A stretch of 61,635 nt of DNA from Saprospiraceae bacterium (GTDB taxonomy: Bacteria > Bacteroidota > Bacteroidia > Chitinophagales > Saprospiraceae). The first letter of the stretch is position 1, and each line of letters opens with the position of its first letter. The translations under genes and the position numbers were made by a program. The notes beneath the pieces are model-generated. The model was not told the origin of the DNA, did no database searches, and worked only from the letters and a program-made list of their open reading frames with translations. This document shows, piece after piece, positions 55,918 to 61,635 of the stretch. The stretch lies in contig JAHDFN010000002.1 in the NCBI GenBank assembly GCA_020628145.1, forward strand, positions 1 through 61,635. The letters run 5' to 3'.

Positions 55918-57183
55918 TCATATGATCATGCCGGCTCCAACTGTTTCGTTGGTGTCTTCATCGATCAATATCAAACTTCCTGTAATTCTGTTTCTCCTAT
56001 ATGGATCTGAAAAGAGCGGTTTTGTCGTCCTCAGTGTCACCCTTGCAATATCATTCATTTTGATATTCTTGTCTTCAAGGTTACGGTGTAAGCTATTGAT
56101 ATCCAATTTATATTGGATTTCCTTGACTACACACCTTGCTTCCTTTGTGGTATGCATGACTGTGTATTTACCTCTAGGTTGCAATGGTTTATCATGGAAC
56201 CAACAAACCATGATTTCCACGTCTTGGGTATTTTCAGGTTGATTGTTTTCCCTAACAATCATATCTCCCCTGCTGATATCAATATCATCTTCCAACAAGA
56301 CTGTAACCGACATAGGTGCATATGCCTGTTCCAATTCACCATCGTAAGTATTTATCTTGGAAATGGTGGATGTGAATCCTGAAGGAAGGACCGTTACCTT
56401 ATCTCCTTTTTTCAATATCCCTCCTGCAATCCTACCTGAATATCCACGATAATCATGGTATTCGTCATTGTAGGGTCTAATGACATATTGTACAGGAAAT
56501 CGAACATCAATCAAGTTATGGTCACTGCCGATATGTACATTCTCCAAGTAATACAACAAGGTAGTCCCTTTGTACCAAGCCATGTTTTTGGATTGTTCAA
56601 CGACATTGTCACCTACTAAAGCCGACATTGGAATAAAGTGTACATCCTTGACATCCAATTTTGAAGCCCAATTTGAAAATTCATCCTTGATGGTTTCATA
56701 AACATCTTCACTGTATCCAACCAAATCCATCTTATTGATACATACTACCAAGTGGGGAATCTGAAGTAGGGAGGCAATGATTGCATGCCTTCTCGTTTGT
56801 TCCACAACTCCGTTCCTTGCATCAATGAGAACCAAGGCTACGTTTGCCGTAGAGGCCCCCGTTACCATGTTTCTGGTATATTGGATATGTCCCGGTGTAT
56901 CACCGATAATGAATTTTCTTTTGGGAGTAGAGAAATACCTATAAGCCACATCGATAGTAATCCCCTGTTCCCTTTCGGATTTCAATCCGTCGGTCAATAG
57001 CGCCAGGTTTACTCCCTCTTCGCCTCTTCTTTCACTTGTTTTCTTTACCTGTTCATATTGATCTTCAAAGATAGATTTGCTATCGTAAAGTAATCTGCCG
57101 ATAAGCGTACTTTTTCCATCATCCACACTTCCTGCCGTAGTGAAGCGTAGCAATTCCATACTTTCGTATTCCTGTTGTGTCAT
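55918..57183 (-). CDS. cysN: Sulfate adenylyltransferase GTPase subunit
   Basis: This is the GTPase subunit of ATP sulfurylase, which with CysD makes APS from sulfate and ATP. I start it at the ATG at 57183 (421 residues); an in-frame TTG at 57228 would add 15 residues of no obvious family likeness. G motifs are GSVDDGKS (18-25), GITIDV, DTPGH and NKMD. A translation-factor-like beta-barrel region follows. It lacks the fused APS kinase of proteobacterial CysNC-type proteins; CysC is a separate gene. It is embedded in a polysaccharide locus with no reductase genes, so its product is for sulfation. Confidence 0.95.
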   Translation of the reverse strand: MTQQEYESMELLRFTTAGSVDDGKSTLIGRLLYDSKSIFEDQYEQVKKTSERRGEEGVNLALLTDGLKSEREQGITIDVAYRYFSTPKRKFIIGDTPGHIQYTRNMVTGASTANVALVLIDARNGVVEQTRRHAIIASLLQIPHLVVCINKMDLVGYSEDVYETIKDEFSNWASKLDVKDVHFIPMSALVGDNVVEQSKNMAWYKGTTLLYYLENVHIGSDHNLIDVRFPVQYVIRPYNDEYHDYRGYSGRIAGGILKKGDKVTVLPSGFTSTISKINTYDGELEQAYAPMSVTVLLEDDIDISRGDMIVRENNQPENTQDVEIMVCWFHDKPLQPRGKYTVMHTTKEARCVVKEIQYKLDINSLHRNLEDKNIKMNDIARVTLRTTKPLFSDPYRRNRITGSLILIDEDTNETVGAGMII

Positions 57184-57254
57184 TTTATCCTTAATATTAT
57201 TATTGCGGCTTACCGCTATGATTTCCAAATAAGAAATTGATTAATCGGAAGGGA

Positions 57255-58157
57255 TTAGAAGTAACCTTTCATTTTCCTATCCTCCATAGAAGTTTCAGAG
57301 CGTTTGTCATCTGCTCGTCCGCCTCTTTCGGTTACCCTTGTGGTTGATACTTCCGTAATGATTTTCTCTATCGTATCCGCTTCAGACTCCCATACTCCAG
57401 TACAGGTCATGTCTCCGATGGTTCTACATCTCACTTTCTTTTTCATTACAATTTCATCCGGTTTTTTCTGGATATAGTCCGTATCCGCCAAAAGGATACC
57501 GTCTCTTTCGAAAACATCCCTTTCATGTGCAAAATATAAGTTTGGCAATTCTACGTTCTCCATCGCCAAATACATCCAAACATCCATTTCCGTCCAGTTG
57601 GAAATTGGAAAAACCCTAAAATGTTCTCCGAAATGTTTTTTACCATTGAACAGGTTCCACAGTTCCGGTCTTTGGTTTTTCGGGTCCCATTGTCCGAATT
57701 CGTCTCTATGAGAGAAGAATCTTTCTTTTGCCCTTGCTTTTTCCTCATCTCTTCTAGCCCCTCCTAAAGCAGCATCGAATTTTCCTTTTTCCAATTCATC
57801 CAAAAGGACTGCTGTTTGTAATCCATTCCTACTGGCGTTGACTCCTTTTTCTTCGATGACCATTCCTGTTTCAATGGCTTTATCTACGGATCCTACGATA
57901 AGCTTGGCTCCTATTTTTTCCACCCAATTATCACGGAACTCAATGGTTTCGGGAAAATTGTGTCCTGTATCCACATGCAATAAAGGGAATGGTACATTGG
58001 CTGGGAAAAAAGCCTTGGATGCCAGATAAGACATCAGTATCGAATCTTTTCCGCCGGAAAACATGAGTACCGGATTTTCAAATTGAGCCGCGACTTCTCT
58101 CAAGATAAAGATTGACTCTGCTTCCAGTTCTTTTAAATGATTTAATTGATAATTCAT
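57255..58157 (-). CDS. cysD: Sulfate adenylyltransferase catalytic subunit
   Basis: This is a 300-residue PP-loop enzyme. SGGKDS is at residues 34-39, and LHVDTGHNFPET, GGARRDEEKARAKER and the late RFRVFPISNWTEMDVW-like segment are typical. It forms APS with CysN. It starts 27 bases after the hairpin at 58184-58215. The genes that follow CysD/CysN in assimilation (PAPS and sulfite reductases) are absent. Confidence 0.97.
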   Translation of the reverse strand: MNYQLNHLKELEAESIFILREVAAQFENPVLMFSGGKDSILMSYLASKAFFPANVPFPLLHVDTGHNFPETIEFRDNWVEKIGAKLIVGSVDKAIETGMVIEEKGVNASRNGLQTAVLLDELEKGKFDAALGGARRDEEKARAKERFFSHRDEFGQWDPKNQRPELWNLFNGKKHFGEHFRVFPISNWTEMDVWMYLAMENVELPNLYFAHERDVFERDGILLADTDYIQKKPDEIVMKKKVRCRTIGDMTCTGVWESEADTIEKIITEVSTTRVTERGGRADDKRSETSMEDRKMKGYF

Positions 58158-58183
58158 TATTGTAATTTCTATTCCTATAATTC

Positions 58184-58215
58184 AAAAGTTTGTCCGGCAA
58201 ACCGGACAAACTTTT
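58184..58215 (-). terminator. Perfect 14-bp hairpin between cysC and cysD, terminator-shaped
   Basis: Arms at 58184-58197 and 58202-58215 are exactly complementary with a CAAA/TTTG loop. The GC-rich core CCGGACAAAC is flanked by an A4 on one side and T4 on the other, so it looks like a short two-way intrinsic terminator. It begins 1 base after the cysC stop codon on the minus strand. It lies inside the run of genes, so read-through or antitermination would be needed for downstream expression. Confidence 0.65.
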
Positions 58216-58216
58216 A

Positions 58217-58819
58217 TCAAATTCTTATAATCGGTAGTATGTAGTCGAAAATTTTATCCGCAGATTCTTCTACTGTTAGATTTTCAGTTCTGATTTCCAA
58301 ATCCGGGTTGTCGGGTTCTTCATATGGAGAGTCGATGCCTGTAAACCCTTTGATTTCTCCAGCCCTTGCTTTCTTATAAAGGCCTTTCACATCTCTTTTT
58401 TCACATATTTCCAAAGGCGTATTGACGAATATTTCAATGAAATTCTCATCCCCTATGATGTTCTTGGCAAAGGAACGTATTTCCTTGGTGGGACTTATAA
58501 ATGAATTCAGGGTAATAATTCCAGAATTCAAATACAATTTGGCTACTTCTGCAATCCTTCTAATGTTTTCTTTCCGGTCTTCTATTGAAAATCCAAGATT
58601 ATTGTTAATTCCAATCCTTATATTATCACCATCCAGTACTTGTGGAAAAAACCCTTCATTATAAAGTTTTCTTTCCAATGCTTGGGCAATCGTGCTTTTT
58701 CCGGAACCTGATAATCCGGTGAGCCAAAGAACCTTGGCTTTCTGTCCTAACCTTTTTTCCCGATCTTCCTTTTGGAGTAATCGGTCGAAAATAGGGTGTA
58801 TATTATTCGTATTTGACAA
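58217..58819 (-). CDS. cysC: Adenylylsulfate kinase (APS kinase)
   Basis: This is a 200-residue kinase that phosphorylates APS to PAPS, the donor for the five sulfotransferases in the window. The P-loop GLSGSGKS is at 35-42, LDGDNIR at 62-68, and the lid segment DVKGLYKKARAGEIKGFTGIDSPYE follows. The start is TTG, since no ATG exists between it and the ugd stop 21 bases upstream. As PAPS reductase is absent here, the enzyme points to sulfation and not to assimilation. Confidence 0.95.
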   Translation of the reverse strand: MSNTNNIHPIFDRLLQKEDREKRLGQKAKVLWLTGLSGSGKSTIAQALERKLYNEGFFPQVLDGDNIRIGINNNLGFSIEDRKENIRRIAEVAKLYLNSGIITLNSFISPTKEIRSFAKNIIGDENFIEIFVNTPLEICEKRDVKGLYKKARAGEIKGFTGIDSPYEEPDNPDLEIRTENLTVEESADKIFDYILPIIRI

Positions 58820-58840
58820 TTTCGTTATTGTTTTAAATAA

Positions 58841-60172
58841 TCAAGAAGCCATTTCTTCAATTGCTATGGTATTCCTACCCATACTTTGGTAGTGGAATCC
58901 TTTTTCTTTGATCCTATCCAAGTCATACAAATTTCTTCCATCAAAAATGACAGGGTCTTTCAACAACTCTTTCATGACTTTGAAGCTCGGTGCCCTGAAG
59001 ACACTCCACTCTGTCACTATAGCCAGTGCATCAGCATCTATCAATGCTTCATATTGGTCGTCTGCAAATTGAATTTTATCTCCATAGATGGCTTTTACAT
59101 TTGACATAGCTTCCGGATCAAACGCTTTGATTTTTGCTCCAGCTTCCAAGAGTCCATCTATTATGTACAATGCGGGTGCTTCCCTGATATCATCCGTATT
59201 AGGTTTGAAAGCCAAGCCCCAAATGGCTATTGTTTTACCTGTCAGATCATTACCTAACCTATTCTTGATTTTAGTAACCAATATGCTTTTTTGCTTATTA
59301 TTTACAGTCATTACCGATTTCAATATTTTGAAATCATAGGTATTTTCATCAGCAGTTTTAGCCAGGGCCTGTACGTCTTTAGGAAAACAGCTCCCCCCAT
59401 ATCCTACACCGGGGAATAGAAATCTCTTTCCTATCCTCGAATCACTTCCCATTCCTATCCTGACCATGTCAACATTGGCTCCTACCTTTTCACAGAGATT
59501 GGCTATCTCATTCATGAATGTAATCCTTGTCGCCAAATAGGAATTTGCCGCATATTTAGTCATTTCAGCAGAGCGTTCATCCATAAATATGATTGGATTG
59601 CCTTGTCTTACAAATGGCTCGTATAATTGTTTTAAAGAGGTTTTCGCTTTTTCAGAACTTGTGCCAATCACTACCCTATCCGGTTTAAGGAAATCATCTA
59701 CAGCTACCCCTTCCCTTAAAAATTCCGGATTTGATACCACGTCAAATAGTTCCTCACTTAGGTTGGCCGCCAATTGCTCATGTACTCTCTCCGCAGTACC
59801 CACTGGTACTGTACTTTTGTCTATTATCACTTTATAATCCTCTATCATATAGGAAAGATCTTTGGCTACACCCAATATATAGGACAAATCCGCCGAACCA
59901 TCCTCACCCGGGGGGGTAGGTAATGCCAAAAATATAATTTCCGCATCCTTTATGGCAGATTTCAAATCTGTTGTAAAATGCAATCTTCCCTGTTTAGTGT
60001 TTCTTTCAAAAAGCAATTCCAAACCGGGTTCATAAATAGGGACTTCACCGTTTTTCATTCGGTTCACCTTATTTTCATCTATGTCCACACAGATTACGTT
60101 ATTCCCTGTTTCTGCAAAACAAGTTCCTGTAACTAATCCTACATAACCGGTTCCTACTACAACAATTTTCAT
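58841..60172 (-). CDS. ugd: UDP-glucose 6-dehydrogenase
   Basis: This is a 443-residue enzyme making UDP-glucuronate, used directly or by the UXS-like enzyme. VVVGTGYVGLVTGTCFA (4-20) binds NAD, DKSTVPVGT (118-126) is in the active site, and GVGYGGSCFPKD puts the catalytic Cys at 262. The C-terminal domain AIWGLAFKPNTDDIREAPA is standard. It is the first sugar gene after the antiterminator, separated by a 79-base leader-like gap. Confidence 0.97.
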   Translation of the reverse strand: MKIVVVGTGYVGLVTGTCFAETGNNVICVDIDENKVNRMKNGEVPIYEPGLELLFERNTKQGRLHFTTDLKSAIKDAEIIFLALPTPPGEDGSADLSYILGVAKDLSYMIEDYKVIIDKSTVPVGTAERVHEQLAANLSEELFDVVSNPEFLREGVAVDDFLKPDRVVIGTSSEKAKTSLKQLYEPFVRQGNPIIFMDERSAEMTKYAANSYLATRITFMNEIANLCEKVGANVDMVRIGMGSDSRIGKRFLFPGVGYGGSCFPKDVQALAKTADENTYDFKILKSVMTVNNKQKSILVTKIKNRLGNDLTGKTIAIWGLAFKPNTDDIREAPALYIIDGLLEAGAKIKAFDPEAMSNVKAIYGDKIQFADDQYEALIDADALAIVTEWSVFRAPSFKVMKELLKDPVIFDGRNLYDLDRIKEKGFHYQSMGRNTIAIEEMAS

Positions 60173-60189
60173 AATATTTTGATTTTAGA

Positions 60190-60201
60190 CACGGCTTCGC
60201 C
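60190..60201 (-). promoter_or_regulatory. Possible ops-like element between upxY-like gene and ugd
   Basis: On the minus strand the 79-base gap contains GGCGAAGCCGTG, which has the GGCG...GTG outline of the RfaH-recruiting ops element and can form a tiny GGC/GCC hairpin. The resemblance is loose, and no such site is established for UpxY proteins. It is recorded because it lies just past the antiterminator gene. Confidence 0.2.
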
Positions 60202-60251
60202 TATGAAAAGTCGCAACTTCCCTCAACAAATCCTGAGTTTGTTCTTTTAAA

Positions 60252-60809
60252 TCAATAGCTTGAATTCCTCCTTTGTCCTATTTTTCTTAGCAAATTTTTC
60301 TCTACCTCCAGCAATAGGAAATAATTAAGATACTCCAGCTTAACCTTAAATTTATTCGTGTTGTTTTTCTCGATTAATTTTCCTTTAAGACCGGTTAGGT
60401 TACCGGCTATTATTTCCACATCATCTCCTTCCTCATACTCCACCTCTGCTATTTCAATATCTTCATACTCCCCTGTTATCCTTTTCAATAACTCTATTTC
60501 TTCATCAGGAATTGAAATAAGATTCTTTGAAAACCGCACAAAGTTAAGCACATTTTCAGTTTCTAAAACTTTTATGTACTCAGATTTTGTAATCTTTACA
60601 AATAAATAACAATTGATCAGTGGCAATTCCACTTTTCGAACTTTTCTTTCCCACCTTCTTGTTACTTTATTGATTGGCAGATACGCCTCGACCTCTTTTT
60701 TCCCTAGATATTTCCTGACAAGTTTTTCTCTTTTATAATTTGTCCTAATAGCAAACCACTTCGGTTCGTCATCAGCCAAATGATTTTCATATTCTTCGTT
60801 TGTCAGCAC
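60252..60809 (-). CDS. UpxY-like NusG paralogue (transcription antiterminator)
   Basis: This is a 185-residue protein. An NGN domain (about 16-110: KWFAIRTNYKREKLVRKYLGKKEVEAYLPI, then PLINCYLFVKI) is followed by a KOW motif in EGDDVEIIAGNLTGLKGKLIEKN. It belongs to the group of NusG relatives that head Bacteroidota capsule loci (UpxY) and let RNA polymerase read through the long operon. The start is GTG, as an in-frame stop lies 6 bases upstream. A 54-gene, 60-kb run on one strand would need such a factor. Confidence 0.93.
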   Translation of the reverse strand: MLTNEEYENHLADDEPKWFAIRTNYKREKLVRKYLGKKEVEAYLPINKVTRRWERKVRKVELPLINCYLFVKITKSEYIKVLETENVLNFVRFSKNLISIPDEEIELLKRITGEYEDIEIAEVEYEEGDDVEIIAGNLTGLKGKLIEKNNTNKFKVKLEYLNYFLLLEVEKNLLRKIGQRRNSSY

Positions 60810-60830
60810 CGTTTAGTTCAGATTTAAAAA

Positions 60831-60905
60831 ATGTGGGAGGGAAGCAAAATTATTTGAAACACCCTGTGAAATTTATTAATCCTAGATTACCTCCACAACC
60901 CACAT
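60831..60905 (-). promoter_or_regulatory. Leader region of upxY-like gene: -7 box and competing hairpin arms
   Basis: The 105-base gap before the upxY-like gene holds TAATTTTG on the minus strand (60845-60852), a match to the Bacteroidota -7 box TAnnTTTG, but without a well-spaced TTG. The stretch CCTCCCACAT (60831-60840) is followed by six T's and can pair either with ATGTGGG (60899-60905) or with GTGGAGG just after it. Two alternative 5' arms with one 3' arm and a T tract are the plan of an attenuator; the loop is long, so this is tentative. Confidence 0.4.
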
Positions 60906-60914
60906 TTTATCTTT

Positions 60915-61448
60915 TTAATCCTTCCTCCATAACAACAATGGTTCAGGATTGTATCCTTTAAAATCAATTTTATCTTCTTCACTTCCATCATATATCAGAT
61001 ATCTGATTTTCCTATCCACCATATCTTCCGCCCTCTCAATCAATTTCAACAGATATACTTTGTCTATATTTCCAATGAAGATTAAATCTATTATTTTACT
61101 ATCCAATCCTTTCGAGAACTCTCCTACCAAATACACCTTATCTATGTCCCCTAATTTTTGGATAACATTCTCAATTATGGAGTCTAACCCAATATATTTC
61201 AAGAGAATTTTATGGATTTCTTCAAAAAGCGGATGCTTCTGATTGGCTTTGAAATATTTCCTATTGCCTTTCATAAAAGAACTTAGCATCCCTGCCTTTT
61301 CAAACCTATTTAATTCCACCCTTATGGCATTTGTAGATTCCCCGAATTCTCCTTCGAGTCCTCTTAGGTATGCCGTCATATTACTATTGAGAAAAAACTT
61401 CAATAATAATTTAATTCTGGTTTTTGATGAAATTAGTGCCTCTATCAT
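60915..61448 (-). CDS. Winged-helix regulator with degenerate nucleotidyltransferase domain
   Basis: This is a 177-residue protein. An ArsR-like helix-turn-helix occupies residues 1-65 (SSKTRIKLLLKFFLNSNMTAYLRGLEGEFGESTNAIRVELNRFEKAGMLSS), and the rest resembles an MNT-type nucleotidyltransferase. In the site segment GEFSKGLDSKIIDL (109-122) the usual GS is GE and the first Asp of the D-x-D pair is Ile119, so catalysis is unlikely. It heads the locus, with a promoter-operator candidate directly upstream, so it is probably a locus-specific regulator. The function of such proteins in polysaccharide loci is not established. Confidence 0.8.
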   Translation of the reverse strand: MIEALISSKTRIKLLLKFFLNSNMTAYLRGLEGEFGESTNAIRVELNRFEKAGMLSSFMKGNRKYFKANQKHPLFEEIHKILLKYIGLDSIIENVIQKLGDIDKVYLVGEFSKGLDSKIIDLIFIGNIDKVYLLKLIERAEDMVDRKIRYLIYDGSEEDKIDFKGYNPEPLLLWRKD

Positions 61449-61451
61449 AAT

Positions 61452-61470
61452 TGAGTAACAAAATTACTCA
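61452..61470. repeat. Inverted repeat TGAGTAA-N5-TTACTCA, possible operator
   Basis: The perfect 7-base arms at 61452-61458 and 61464-61470 flank CAAAA. The repeat lies 4 bases upstream of the regulator ATG and contains the -7 box, so a dimeric protein bound here would block transcription of the locus head. The winged-helix protein encoded next is the natural candidate for binding. Confidence 0.55.
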
Positions 61471-61486
61471 TTAATGTGTTTTTCAA
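61459..61486 (-). promoter_or_regulatory. Promoter candidate of the locus: TTG-N17-TAATTTTG
   Basis: On the minus strand TTG (61484-61486) is followed after 17 bases by TAATTTTG (61459-61466), a good match to the Bacteroidota -33/-7 promoter (TTG and TAnnTTTG). It lies 10 bases before the regulator ATG, so the transcript would be leaderless or nearly so. It is the best promoter seen in the window. Confidence 0.55.
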
Positions 61487-61543
61487 AAAACATTTTTCAT
61501 TGTTTTGCTTTTTTTAATGTCTTTTTAACATTTGGATTTTTCG

Positions 61544-61562
61544 TTTCCGGTTTCACCGGAAA
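61544..61562. repeat. Inverted repeat TTTCCGG-N5-CCGGAAA upstream of the locus
   Basis: Seven-base arms at 61544-61550 and 61556-61562 flank TTTCA. No T tract follows on either strand, so a terminator is unlikely. It lies about 60 bases upstream of the candidate -33 element, where an activator or a second operator could sit. No other gene or structure is seen between 61487 and 61635, a region rich in A and T runs. Confidence 0.35.
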
Positions 61563-61635
61563 AACAGATTAACTTGTAATGGTCAAAAAAACAGCCATAA
61601 CCTGACAAGAAAAAAAAAACAAGGAAAAACTGAAT

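Noticed and set aside
61544-61562. CCGG-centred inverted repeat as a terminator of an upstream gene
   Set aside because: No T tract follows on either strand and no gene end is seen next to it, so I list it only as a repeat.
1-61635. Mobile element or recombination site behind the double set of assembly genes
   Set aside because: No transposase, integrase, direct repeat pair or tRNA fragment was found by reading. The idea of joined loci rests on gene content only.

Overview
The window is one dense surface-polysaccharide biosynthesis locus from a member of the Bacteroidota. I recognise 55 genes, one of them cut by the left edge, and all lie on the minus strand, so transcription runs from right to left. 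The phylum call rests on a UpxY-type NusG paralogue at the head of the locus, RemB/Wzi-like outer-membrane barrels, short lipoprotein signals, a TAnnTTTG-type -7 box with an upstream TTG, and weak or absent Shine-Dalgarno sequences. The sulfation and the sugar repertoire fit a marine species, but I cannot name a genus. No rRNA, tRNA, CRISPR array, insertion sequence or origin was found. No stretch longer than about 200 bases lacks a gene.

Head of the locus (61.6-55.9 kb): a winged-helix/degenerate nucleotidyltransferase regulator, a UpxY-like antiterminator, UDP-glucose 6-dehydrogenase, and cysC, cysD and cysN, which make PAPS. No sulfate-reduction genes are present. Sugar supply and assembly block 1 (55.8-32.7 kb): rfbB, rfbA and rfbC (no rfbD), a UDP-xylose synthase-like gene, a lipoprotein of glycoside-hydrolase type, Wzx, Wzy, three sulfotransferases, a deacetylase, glycosyltransferases, a CBS-nucleotidyltransferase with two SDR enzymes, an MBOAT/AlgJ-like acylation pair, the only initiating phosphoglycosyltransferase, and a Wzi-like barrel.

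Assembly block 2 (32.7-0 kb): a TviB-like dehydrogenase and TviC/WbpP-like epimerase (UDP-HexNAcA) flanking an unfamiliar pair of PLP enzymes; then neuB, neuC, a 2-hydroxyacid dehydrogenase and neuA (nonulosonic acid). These are followed by a second Wzx, a second but frameshifted Wzy, two more sulfotransferases, an O-acetyltransferase, a methyltransferase, a WbsX-like protein, wecB, a heparinase II/III-like protein, a beta-helix lipoprotein, a RemB-like barrel, the GDP-fucose genes (gmd, a fcl-cupin fusion, manC), and further glycosyltransferases.

Taken together, the locus looks able to make one or two acidic polysaccharides carrying sulfate, uronic acid, fucose and a sialic-acid-like sugar, sulfated from a PAPS supply encoded in the same gene run. 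The Wza and Wzc export components are not in the window. Two genes are split by apparent frameshifts and a third has an out-of-frame N-terminus. These may be real (phase variation or decay) or homopolymer sequencing errors, and the sequence alone cannot decide.
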